From Nemertoderma westbladi (Eukaryota > Xenacoelomorpha > Nemertodermatida > Nemertodermatidae): a stretch of DNA of 64,000 nt. A program made the translations under genes and the position numbers. Position 1 is the stretch's first letter; every line of letters starts with the position of its first letter. Positions 13,148-24,129 of this stretch are shown here, one piece after another. The DNA is taken from contig JAUCBJ010008006.1 of the NCBI GenBank assembly GCA_032718475.1, positions 1-64,000 of the forward strand, in the 5' to 3' direction. The notes beneath the pieces are model-generated. The model was not told the DNA's origin. It was given only the letters and a program-made list of their open reading frames with translations, and did no database searches.

Positions 13148-13250
13148 AATTATGGTAAAGACGCAGGTTGTTAAAACAACAATAATAACAGACGACGGAA
13201 CTGACCAATCTGAAGGCTCAGATGGCGGCGTAGTCATGGATACAAACTAA
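13148..13250 (+). CDS. Probable last exon of the repeat-exon gene
   Basis: A GATTTCCATTTCAG acceptor opens a frame whose first base completes the split codon from the exon ending at 9588. It codes 32 further residues, a basic/Thr-rich start (MVKTQVVKTTIIT) then an acidic, Gly/Ser-rich end (DDGTDQSEGSDGG), and stops at TAA 13248-13250. AATAAA occurs at 13251-13256, directly after the stop, so it could serve as poly(A) signal. Phase agreement and the acceptor support the call; the 3.5-kb intron is the main weakness. Product unknown. Confidence 0.45.
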
Positions 13251-14050
13251 AATAAATAATGGGAGACGCTAATGGTTTCTACATTTTACACGGATTGTTG
13301 AAAACTTTAAGATAACTTCATTAGTTCCCATTACTTGTTTTACAGTATTATAGAATCTTCAAATATTTTCCAATGAGTTTTAGTTTAGTATTAATGGAAT
13401 TTGGTCAATGGTGAGCTTTTGTGCTGCGTGTAGGCATGTTGTATATTTTTAGTAACGTATTACATAGCTAATGTTCGATTTAATTGTTTGTCATTGTTGT
13501 GGAATGGAACCATTTTTGGAAGGGTTAGTTTATATTTGCCATAATTCGTTTTATTTAGCAAATAATCCATCTTTAATGTGCGGGAGTAACAAGTATGTTT
13601 AGAAAATGTTTTTTGATTTACGTTATCTTAATAATTCTCTATGAAATTAAATTGAAGGCAATAGCTAGCCTTTTTGCCTTAAATGTGGTGCTTGATTTTA
13701 ATTATCATTTAATGGTTTGTTATGAATAAATATAGAATTTTACCTAAATATTGTAATAATAATATCTCCAATAATGGCTGTATTTTGCTTTTAATTCCAA
13801 ACGAATCAACAATATACCATATTCGAAACTTCACTTATATTTTAACCAGAAAGACATAAGGAAAAATTCAGCAAGACAAGCAAAATAGGAACCCTAATAT
13901 TGACCAGGATAAGCTCAGCCAATGACTCTCACCTTCTCCCACTTCCATGTTTGATTCGTGTAAGCACGAAACTACTCTCCTTGGAGTGGAAATAGTAGTG
14001 TACACTTGACGACTTGAGCTCTTAAGTTGCAATGTGGGGAGCCCCTAAAG
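13251..14050. other. Intergenic AT-rich sequence
   Basis: Downstream of the putative last exon. I see no further coding or structured feature before the 59-bp array begins. Confidence 0.4.
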
Positions 14051-17000
14051 GTGCAGGTCCCTCCAACCAGCCGGCTGCCATAGAACAATCTCACACACAG
14101 AATGATCAGTTGCAGGTCACTCCAACCAGCCGGCTGCCATAGAACAATCTCACACACAGAATGATCAGTTGCAGGTCCCTCCAACCAGCCGGCTGCCATA
14201 GAACAATCTCACACACAGAATGATCAGTTGCAGGTCCCTCCAACCAGCCGGCTGCCATAGAACAATCTCACACACAGAATGATCAGTTGCAGGTCCCTCC
14301 AACCAGCCGGCTGCCATAGAACAATCTCACTCACAGAATGATCAGTTGAAGGTCCCTCCAACCATCCGGCTGCCATAGAACAATCTCACACACAGAATGA
14401 TCAGTTGAAGGTCCCTCCAACCATCCGGCTGCCATAGAACAATCTCACACACAGAATGATCAGTTGCAGGTCCCTCCAACCAGCCGGCAGCCATAGAACA
14501 ATCTCACACACAGAATGATCAGTTGCAGGTCCCTCCAACCAGCCGGCAGCCATAGAACAATCTCACACACAGAATGATCAGTTGCAGGTCCCTCCAACCA
14601 GCCGGCTGCCATAGAACAATCTCACACACAGAATGATCAGTTGCAGGTCCCTCCAACCAGCCGGCAGCCATAGAACAATCTCACACACAGAATGATCAGT
14701 TGCAGGTCCCTCCAACGAGCCGGCTGCCATAGAACAATCTCACACACAGAATGATCAGTTGCAGGTCCCTCCAACCAGCCGGCTGCCATAGAACAATCTC
14801 ACTCACAGAATGATCAGTTGAAGGTCCCTCCAACCATCCGGCTGCCATAGAACAATCTCACACACAGAATGATCAGTTGCAGGTCCCTCCAACCAGCCGG
14901 CAGCCATAGAACAATCTCACACACAGAATGATCAGTTGAAGGTCCCTCCAACCAGCCGGCTGCCATAGAACAATCTCACACACAGAATGATCAGTTGCAG
15001 GTCCCTCCAACCAGCCGGCTGCCATAGAACAATCTCACTCACAGAATGATCAGTTGAAGGTCCCTCCAACCATCCGGCTGCCATAGAACAATCTCACACA
15101 CAGAATGATCAGTTGAAGGTCCCTCCAACCAGCCGGCTGCCATAGAACAATCTCACATACAGAATGATCAGTTGCAGGTCCCTCCAACCAGCCGGCTGCC
15201 ATATAACAATCTCACACACAGAATGATCAGTTGCAGGTCCCTCCAACCAGCCGGCTGCCATAGAACAATCTCACACACAGAATGATCAGTTGCAGGTCCC
15301 TCCAACCAGCTGGCTGCCATAGAACAATCTCACACACAGAATGATCAGTTGCAGGTCCCTCCAACCAGCCGGCTGCCATAGAACAATCTCAAACACAGAA
15401 TGATCAGTTCAGGTCCCTCCAACCAGCCGGCAGCCATATAACAATCTCACACACAGAATGATCAGTTGCAGGTCCCTCCAACCAGCCGGCTGCCATAGAA
15501 CAATCTCACACACAGAATGATCAGTTGCACGTCCCTCCAACCAGCCGGCTGCCATATAACAATCTCACACACAGAATGATCAGTTGCAGGTCCCTCCAAC
15601 CAGCCGGCTGCCATAGAACAATCTCACACACAGAATGATCAGTTGCAGGTCCCTCCAACCAGCTGGCTTACATAGAACAATCTCACACACAGAATGATCA
15701 GTTGCAGGTCCCTCCAACCAGCCGGCTGCCATAGAACAATCTCACACACAGAATGATCAGTTGCAGGTCCCTCCAACCAGCTGGCTGCCATAGAACAATC
15801 TCACACACAGAATGATCAGTTGCAGGTCCCTCCAACCAGCCGGCTGCCATAGAACAATCTCACACACAGAATGATCAGTTGCAGGTCCCTCCAACCAGCC
15901 GGCTGCCATATAACAATCTCACACACAGAATGATCAGGTGCAGGTCCCTCCAACCAGCCGGCTGCCATAGAACAATCTCACACACAGAATGATCAGTTGC
16001 AGGTCCCTCCAACCAGCCGGCTGCCATAGAACAATCTCACACACAGAATGATCAGTTGCAGGTCCCTCCAACCAGCCGGCTGCCATAGAACAATCTCACA
16101 CACAGAATGATCAGTTGCAGGTCCCTCCAACCAGCCGGCAGCCATAGAACAATCTCACACACAGAATGATCAGTTGAAGGTCCCTCCAACCAGCCGGCTG
16201 CCATAGAACAATCTCACACACAGAATGATCAGTTGCAGGTCCCTCCAACCAGCCGGCTGCCATAGAACAATCTCACACACAGAATGATCAGTTGCAGGTC
16301 CCTCCAACCAGCCGGCTGCCATAGAACAATCTCACACACAGAATGATCAGTTGCAGGTCCCTCCAACCAGCCGGCAGCCATAGAACAATCTCACACACAG
16401 AATGATCAGTTGCAGGTCCCTCCAACCATCCGGCTGCCATAGAACAATCTCACACACAGAATGATCAGTTGCAGGTCCCTCCAACCAGCCGGCTGCCATA
16501 GAACAATCTCACACACAGAATGATCAGTTGCAGGTCCCTCCAACCAGCCGGCTGCCATAGAATAATCTCACACACAGAATGATCAGTTGCAGGTCCCTCC
16601 AACCATCCGGCTGCCATAGAACAATCTCACACACAGAATGATCAGTTGCAGGTCCCTCCAACCAGCCGGCTGCCATAGAATAATCTCACACACAGAATGA
16701 TCAGTTGAAGGTCCCTCCAACCAGCCGGCTGCCATAGAACAATCTCACACACAGAATGATCAGTTGCAGGTCCCTCCAACCAGCCGGCTGCCATAGAATA
16801 ATCTCACACACAGAATGATCAGTTGAAGGTCCCTCCAACCAGCCGGCTGCCATAGAACAATCTCACACACAGAATGATCAGTTGCAGGTCCCTCCAACCA
16901 GCCGGCTGCCATAGAACAATCTCACTCACAGAATGATCAGTTGAAGGTCCCTCCAACCATCCGGCTGCCATAGAACAATCTCACACACAGAATGATCAGT

Positions 17001-17849
17001 TGCAGGTCCCTCCAACCAGCCGGCTGCCATAGAACAATCTCACACACAGAATGATCAGTTGAAGGTCCCTCCAACCAGCCGGCTGCCATAGAATAATCTC
17101 ACACACAGAATGATCAGTTGCAGGTCCCTCCAACCAGCCGGCTGCCATAGACTAATCTCACACACAGAATGATCAGTTGCAGGTCCCTCCAACCAGCCGG
17201 CTGCCATAGAACAATCTCACACACAGAATGATCAGTTGCAGGTCCCTCCAACCAGCCGGCTGCCATAGAACAATCTCACACACAGAATGATCAGTTGAAC
17301 GTCCCTCCAACCAGCCGGCTGGCATAGAACAATCTCACACAGAGACTGATCAGTTGCAGGTTCCTCCAACCAGCCGGCTGCCATAGAACAATCTCACACA
17401 CAGAATGATCAGTTGCAGGTCCCTCCAACCAGCCGGCAGCCCTAGAACAATCTCACACACAGAATGATCAGTTGCAGGTCCCTCCAACCAGCCGGCTGCC
17501 ATAGAACAATCTCACACACAGAATGATCAGTTCAGGTCCCTCCAACCAGCCGGCTGCCATAGAACAATCTCACACACAGAATGATCAGTTGCAGGTCCCT
17601 CCAACCAGCCGGCTGCCATAGAACAATCTTACACACAGAATGATCAGTTGCAGGTCCCTCCAACCAGCCGGCTGCCATAGAACAATCTCACACACAGAAT
17701 GATCAGTTGCAGGTCCCTCCAACCAGCCGGCAGCCATAGAACAATCTCACACACAGAATGATCAGTTGAAGGTCCCTCCAACCAGCCGGCTGCCTCACAC
17801 ACAGAATGATCAGTTGCAGGTCCCTCCAACCAGCCGGCTGCCATAGAAC
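14051..17849. repeat. 59-bp minisatellite, about 64 units
   Basis: The unit includes CCATAGAACAATCTCACACA and GAATGATCAGTTGCAGGTCC and repeats every 59 bp over 3.8 kb. Variants recur: TTGAAGG for TTGCAGG, CATCCGG for CAGCCGG, GGCAGCC for GGCTGCC, AATAATC for AACAATC. They form blocks of neighbouring units with the same variant combination, a sign of multi-unit duplication. A few short units lack 1-2 bp, and one near 17,790 lacks a longer internal piece. Short minus-strand frames here are by-products of the repeat. Confidence 0.97.
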
Positions 17850-18218
17850 AAGCCTTACTTGTCTCGCCTATAGAGATCAGCGCAACACAAACTCTACCTA
17901 ATGTAACAATATAAAAAAATCCATATGTTATGCTATTGTACTCCCCGCTGCGTGTTCTATAACAACATAATAATAAAGCAATAAATATATAATATACATT
18001 TGTTATTGTAATATTTTGGAAGCCCTTGTGAAGTACTGATTAAGATTTACCACACGTGTAAGGTTTGGTTGATTGGCTGAGACGACAGCGCAAAATTATA
18101 CTGATTAGAGCCGCACTACATCCATCGCAGCCTAGGAGATACAACCCGGTGCGGTCGAACTATGCGAACTGTGGCTGGTGCTGGGATAGATCATAAATCC
18201 CGTAGACGACGAGGAATG
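17850..18218. other. Flank between minisatellite and LTR element
   Basis: Unique AT-rich sequence without a supported gene. It ends in GAATG (18214-18218), the left copy of the target-site duplication of the BEL/Pao element. Confidence 0.6.
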
Positions 18219-19385
18219 TGTAAAAGCTTTTGCGGATATACTCAGTCCCCCTCGCCCGCAAGGTACCGTTATAGGTGTTTTAACGGACATAAAAGTCATT
18301 CTTCGATATGTGTGCTTTGGTGGACATGGTAAGGCAAAAAACCCGCAATACGTAAAATACCCTGGCACAGCTTAGCCTTGATGATTCAGATTACGACATC
18401 TAACAGCTGGTTGCTGACATGGAAACGGCCATTGGACACATGGTTCTTTGTTTAGCTTAACAGCCAATCAGAGCGATTTTTTCTGTCGATGTGGAGCTTT
18501 TTGGCAGATCATGCTAAGAGTGTTCAGTCTTACTGCTTTTTCTTGATACTGTTGTGTTGTTTCTATCTAGGCCAGGAACACCGGCTCTAGAGTCAACTCG
18601 TTTTCATACTTTAGAAGAAACATTAGTAGGCTTAAATTATAGAGCGTATAACTGTTATCTTATCTCAATTCATTCTTACATTATCGGTTCAACATACATT
18701 ATTATACTGCTGTTTACTGTTGTGTTTTGGTTGAATATTATTTGGAGAACATATATAAAGAACCCAAATTTCCCAATTTTCTTGATACACTACAGGTTAG
18801 AGAGACGGGTTATATATAGTGATTGCGACTTATATTATTGTTGTTTGTAGTGAATTTAATGCTATTTGATAAGCACTACATGAGTCCGTTGCTGTTCTCT
18901 TTATATATGATAAAATTCATTGACGGTCGGCAAATTAGTGAGCAGTATTGTGTGTTACCGGTAGTGTGCATGATTGTGACTGATAACTAAGCATTTCCTA
19001 AAGAATGCGCCTCATACGTGAATCATAAGCCTTACCGACTTACCGTTGTGATTAGTATAAGTCATATCTCTGTTTACCTAGATAGAGCGCCACGTCCTAA
19101 AGGAACTGTTAATATTTCCCGAAAGTGAATAATATTAGTCAGAAATTATTTATTAACGATCAATCGAATAATACAGTAAGCTTACACTGCAATAATAATC
19201 TAAGCCCTCAGAATCCAGTCTCCCGGGTATATCCAGCGGGTGAATGGACGCGCACTTGGCTGGCTTCTGCTAATGTTGTGTTTATTGGTATTAAATATTT
19301 GTCAACTTCTAAAGTCTATTGATAAACCAAAAGACATATAAATTTTGGCAGGTTAAACTGCTAAAGGTCTTCAAAAGCGCGTACA
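18219..19385 (+). repeat. 5' LTR
   Basis: It runs from TGTAAAAGC to GCGCGTACA, the TG...CA form of LTRs. It matches 35349-36515 over 1,167 bp with three substitutions (at about 18614, 18842 and 19257). A 98-codon frame at 18554-18850 is AT-rich and LTR-internal, and I do not call it a gene. No clear primer-binding site starting TGG follows the LTR end; the first internal bases are ATAACAGTTATTG. Confidence 0.95.
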
Positions 19386-19452
19386 ATAACAGTTATTGTC
19401 TTTATTGCAGTAAGCAATAAAGTTGAAAGTACCGGTCGACCGGTAAACCTGA

Positions 19453-19566
19453 ACCGGTACTTCTGTAGGTCTGTAGGCCCAACTGCCAGAACCGGTACTG
19501 CTGTAGGTCCGTAGGTCCAACTGTCAGAACCGGTACTTCTGTAGGTCCGTAGGCCCAACTGTCCTA
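19453..19566 (+). repeat. 38-bp x 3 tandem repeat in leader
   Basis: ACCGGTAC recurs at 19453, 19491, 19529 and 19567, giving three 38-bp units that share GTAGGTC and CCAACTG words. Confidence 0.85.
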
Positions 19567-19756
19567 ACCGGTACTTCCAGTATAAGTACATTAATATTAT
19601 TCGATTTTGATTATTGTATACCGGTAGGTCTTAGTATTTAATCAGGGACTGCAGCCCTGGTTTTTTATTGAGACTTTACTTATTTCTGTCAGTTTTATTT
19701 CCTAGTAAGTTAATATTGAGCTGAAGACATGTAAGTCTGCTCAGATTGTTCAGATA

Positions 19757-20332
19757 ATTGTAGGCCGGACTGTTGTCGGATTGTTGTTGGGTTTGGAGAG
19801 ATTACGGCGTGTGTAGAGTTTGTCCGATAGAGTGCCAGTTAGTAAGTTGGGGCAGCCATAGCTGTAAGGTCAATCCCCTCTTAAAGAATAAGTCGTACTA
19901 CCGTGTTAGAACGCATACTAACTAACCATTTTGGAATCTGCACATACTGTAGTTTATTTAGGCTTGACAGTATTCTGCCAGCGTTTTGGCCTGTGTTTGT
20001 TTGTGTGGTCTGTTCAGGTACCGTAATAGTTATTGCTCCGATATTTTGTAGGCTGGATTGTTGTCTAGCTATTATTAGGTCTGAAGAGATTGCTGCGTGT
20101 GTAGAGTTTGTCTGATAAAGTGCCAGTTAGTAAGTTGGGGCAGCCATAGCTGTAAGGTCAATCCCCTCTTAAAGAATAAGTCGTACTACCGTGTTAGAAC
20201 GCATACTAACTAACCATTTCGGAATCTACACATACGGTAGTTTATTTAGGCTTGGTGGTAGTCTGCCAGCGTTTGGTTTGTATTTTGTTTGAGTATTCTG
20301 TACGGGTAGCGTAATATTTATTATTCAGAGTT
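19757..20332 (+). repeat. 288-bp x 2 tandem repeat in leader
   Basis: GTGCCAGTTAGTAAGTTGGG occurs at 19832 and again at 20120. Similarity extends over the whole 288-bp period and is strongest in the middle 150 bp. Edge coordinates are approximate. Confidence 0.85.
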
Positions 20333-21621
20333 TATGCGATTATTCGCAACATTCATGTCCCCAAGTTTATTCCTACAGTAATTGTGCTTGTTACACATAC
20401 CGTTATAGTTAAATTAACCCCGGTACTACACGGGCTGCTTGGTGTAGGAAAAGACTGGCGACTTTGTGCTTCGGTCACTCCAGCAGATGCCGTGGTTCTT
20501 TTAACTGTTCAAGTATATTTAACTACTGATTATTTGTTGTACCAGTACTTGTACCTAATTTAGGGTTTAGTGTACAGTACTTTCCGAAGGTAATTAGTGT
20601 GTAGGCAGTATATTTGTGTTGTAAAGTGGTTAATAGGCACGTTGGATCTGGTAGTCCGCGGTAATTAACTTCCAGGTAGGAACACTCCGTGATACATAAC
20701 GTAGTACCTATAGCGATACGGCTGTAGGTCGTCAGGCGGTGGTATTTTCCTATCTGGACAGTGCAATATATTTACTACTACTTATTATTTTCAAATACCG
20801 TAGTACCCTGTCCGTTGTAATAAACAGAATTCTAACCCTACGTTAGACTGGTTTGTAGACTTCCTGTAAAATTACCCTAAAATTTCGTACGTAATATTTT
20901 TGTTGTGTTTAATTAGAGAATTAATCTCACCCGTATCGTAAGTAATTTGTAGTATTAAGTAACTTAGGTAAATTAGAATAATCTGTTTTAGTGTCCCATA
21001 AGTAGCACTTCACTGAGAGCGCACAGCTTCTGTGTAGTGACTTCCCCAGAAATAATAACATTTATTTCAAATATTGACAAAACCCCTTTTAAACGGGTAT
21101 ATATCTATTATAAATCAACTCAAACGATTTATAAATAGTAGGCCTGCCATACAACAACTAGGTCTCAATATCAGTTGGACTACTGCTTAAATAGCGGTAA
21201 TAAAGTAAGTTAAAGTAACCAAGTAACCCTAAAATATTCAGAAATTCAATTATTCTAAAATAATTGACATACCGGTATTTACCATAGGCTTATTATATTT
21301 TTTTCTATAAATTTGGGCTGAAATCATACCGGTACTCTGTAATTAATTCTAGTTCATAATTATACTTATATATACTATAAGTGTAAGCTGTATACCGGTA
21401 TTCACGATAGGCCTATTATATATTTATATATATTTGTGCTAAATTTATATATCGGTACTCTGTGACAAAACTAGTTTACAATACTTATATATATTATAAG
21501 TGTATACCGGTATTCTAATATACTGCAATAAATTACCGGTACTAGGCCAACGGTCATACTGAATTAATAGACTTGCTTTAACTGTAACTATAGCAGTAGA
21601 CATTCAACTGTATAGCTAAAC

Positions 21622-24129
21622 ATGTCTGACACCCAGCAAAACCTGTCAGACAGTCTAATCGATACAACCATCTGTGACACAGATAGGAGTGTGGAGCGAT
21701 TAAGAAAGGAGTTCAGCTCACCTCCTACTGAAAGAAAGGTCATCCCTCCAGTAGTAGTATCAGACCCTAAGCTAATCCAACACCGTAGGTCTATCATCGG
21801 CACTCGGGCCCAAGTCAAACGGAACCAGGAAGCAGCTGTCCAACAGCAGCAACATCCTAGTCAAGAAACTTGTTCCCAGCGATCAGATAGCTCCAGTAGT
21901 TCGGATACTGTAGAGCTGACCCCCGAACGCGGATTGCAGATGGCGGCTACAGCCTACTCGGACCCCCTTCTCACCCTTCCTGCCGCAGTACTAACTACTA
22001 TATTGATTGCGGTGGAAGAACATCAAGCCGATTGGGCGAGAAGTATGAGAGCGACCCAAGATAATTATGCGGGATACGCCAGGGAAGAATTGATGTCTAT
22101 TGTCGAGTCACAACGGAACTTTCCCGGACCCGGACTCCCGTTAGATTTGTCCGAAGCTACTTGGGAAGATATACACAGGATGGGAGTGGCTAAAGATACG
22201 ATGGATCCAGCTGTTTGGAAGAGGTCGGCAGCAGGATATGTGCAGGGATTCTTCGGCTCCTTAGAGCGATTGGAAGAACAATTGTTTCGACAACCCCAAG
22301 GACCTCAAGAGCAGGAAGAGCTGCTTTATCAAGTACGTGAAAGAACCCTACGCATTAGACTAATCCTATCAGCCTTTGAGGAAACTTCCAAAAGAAGACA
22401 GGACACGTCGCTGCAGGTTGCTGTCAAAACTTGGTTCCAGCGGGTAGGTCTCAAAGTACAAGAAACGGACCAGTGGAAATCCCAGCTGTCTGAGAGACTA
22501 ACCTATGAAGAACCAACCGATGCCACCCTTTCTCAAGTGGAAGGCGAAGAGACCGCAGAGAGACCACGAACGAGAGACGCCATCGACATTTATCTGTCCG
22601 ACTATCAGCGATTCCTAGGAGACGAAGAGTTGAGGAGACGGCTGTCTGGACTTTCCCCTAATAGTGAAGGAACCCAGCGTGTGTTAGACTCAATCGATGC
22701 TGAAATGTTAGCTGCTAACCAAGCTGAATTTGATGAAAAACTCCGCCTCACTAGAGTCCAAGAAGAACAAGTAAAGAAAAAACGGATAGAGGACCGAAAG
22801 GCAGCTGCAGTAACAGCGGCAATGGCCGAAGTGGAAGCAGAAAGAAAGGCAGCGGCGGCAGAAGCAGAAGCAGAAAGAAAAGCAGCAAAGGCAGTGGCAG
22901 AAGCAGAACGGAGAGCCTCTGAGGAGACTACCCAACTGGAGTTGGAAAATCTGCAAGAGACGCAAGACAACATAAATAAACAGTTAACTGCTAGTCACAT
23001 GCAGATGATGAGAAGATCTACTCCCAAACGCCAGGGATATACGTCATCGGAGGAAAGCGAAACCACCGATCCTGAAGGCGGAGGAAATAGATCTCGTCTA
23101 AGCAGGCGTAGAAAAACATCTTACCGTCACAAATTGCCTGATTTGCCCCCAGTTGTGAGAAGGCAACTAGCTAGCACAGACTTAGGTAGAATAGAACCTA
23201 CAGACCAAATTATTAAGGTCAAAAAACTCCCTACTATAGTTGATGAGCCTGAAATAATTAGGCCTGTCGTTACCAAAGTCACTCCTGTGCTAGAGACCCC
23301 TGTACTTCCAGAGCTTAACTCTAAGTTCCCTTTACACAGTACTACACTGCCTGTACCCGGTAGAACAGTCCATGAGAATATCCCTGTCCTGGAAGCTGAG
23401 AGAGAAATCAAAGATTTGTCTCCCGTCGTCCCGCGTCAGCCCGCTACAATGTTGGCGACTCCCGCTTCGGCGGTCGAGTGGGTAGAGGAGGGACGGCGGG
23501 GGATGAATCTCCTGCTCGGACAGATGCAGGAGACTGTCCACCAACTTAAGGGAACAGTAAGGGAAGGTAGGGCAGAATTGCAAGAAGTGCAGCAAAGTAT
23601 CGCACTAGAACGCGACAAATTAGTCAACATACAAAAGGGCATACCAATACCCCCAGTAACATTGTGTCAACCTGTTAGGTCTGAAGTATTACATGCGCAA
23701 GGTGTGGAGCCTACACGCATCTATACTGCTAGTGAAGTAGAAACTCCTATAGCAAACCCTATTAAGGGTGATTATAAATCTGTTGTTAATGATATTCCCT
23801 ATAGACCTGATAATGATCCGAGAAATTTATATACTGATAATTCGATATTAAATAACACGATGGCCCAAGAAAGCTTTACGCGTCAGATGGCTAGAACAGA
23901 AGCCCGCCAAGCGGTCAAAGTGGGAGAGATCGTCAAATTCAATGGAGATGAGATGAAATGGTTACCTTTCAATGAATATTACAAAGACAGCATACAGAAC
24001 TCTGTACTATCTAACGGAGAGAAACTTAGGTTCCTTGGAAGGACCTCCCAAGTTAATGGCGTTAAAGTTTATTGGACATCCAGAAGGATTAAGACAAGTT
24101 TGGGATACATTAAACATCAGGTATGGTAA
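21622..24129 (+). CDS. gag: BEL/Pao gag, N-terminal part (frame 1)
   Basis: An ATG-initiated frame of 835 codons forming the structural polyprotein. It is hydrophilic, with an Ala/Glu/Lys-rich helical, probably coiled-coil, stretch at residues about 395-450 (VEAERKAAAAEAEAERKAAK) and a basic, Ser-rich region after it. Near residue 800 it enters the conserved gag domain of BEL/Pao elements, but the conserved continuation lies in the +1 frame (23972-25870). The meaningful sequence therefore leaves this frame at about 24025-24045, and the last 30 or so residues before the stop are out of frame. The crossing lies by CTT AGG in the gag frame (24025-24030), like the Ty1 +1 frameshift core, but a simple indel is equally possible. 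Confidence 0.85.
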   Translation: MSDTQQNLSDSLIDTTICDTDRSVERLRKEFSSPPTERKVIPPVVVSDPKLIQHRRSIIGTRAQVKRNQEAAVQQQQHPSQETCSQRSDSSSSSDTVELTPERGLQMAATAYSDPLLTLPAAVLTTILIAVEEHQADWARSMRATQDNYAGYAREELMSIVESQRNFPGPGLPLDLSEATWEDIHRMGVAKDTMDPAVWKRSAAGYVQGFFGSLERLEEQLFRQPQGPQEQEELLYQVRERTLRIRLILSAFEETSKRRQDTSLQVAVKTWFQRVGLKVQETDQWKSQLSERLTYEEPTDATLSQVEGEETAERPRTRDAIDIYLSDYQRFLGDEELRRRLSGLSPNSEGTQRVLDSIDAEMLAANQAEFDEKLRLTRVQEEQVKKKRIEDRKAAAVTAAMAEVEAERKAAAAEAEAERKAAKAVAEAERRASEETTQLELENLQETQDNINKQLTASHMQMMRRSTPKRQGYTSSEESETTDPEGGGNRSRLSRRRKTSYRHKLPDLPPVVRRQLASTDLGRIEPTDQIIKVKKLPTIVDEPEIIRPVVTKVTPVLETPVLPELNSKFPLHSTTLPVPGRTVHENIPVLEAEREIKDLSPVVPRQPATMLATPASAVEWVEEGRRGMNLLLGQMQETVHQLKGTVREGRAELQEVQQSIALERDKLVNIQKGIPIPPVTLCQPVRSEVLHAQGVEPTRIYTASEVETPIANPIKGDYKSVVNDIPYRPDNDPRNLYTDNSILNNTMAQESFTRQMARTEARQAVKVGEIVKFNGDEMKWLPFNEYYKDSIQNSVLSNGEKLRFLGRTSQVNGVKVYWTSRRIKTSLGYIKHQVW

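Larger units (their letters stand above)
19386..21621 (+). other. Long untranslated leader of the BEL element with internal repeats
   Basis: The 2.2-kb region between LTR and gag ATG has no supported ORF. It contains three 38-bp units rich in ACCGGTAC (19453-19566) and a 288-bp tandem duplication (about 19757-20332). TA-rich stretches with repeated ACCGGTA words lie near 21,270-21,540. Such a leader could hold packaging or internal initiation signals, but nothing specific can be named. Confidence 0.7.

Noticed and set aside
14051-17849. CRISPR-like array
   Set aside because: Units are directly adjacent with no variable spacers, in a eukaryotic context; this is a minisatellite.
18554-18850. 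98-codon ORF inside the LTR, also at 35684-35980
   Set aside because: Present only because the LTRs are duplicated; AT-rich, with no start context or recognisable protein.
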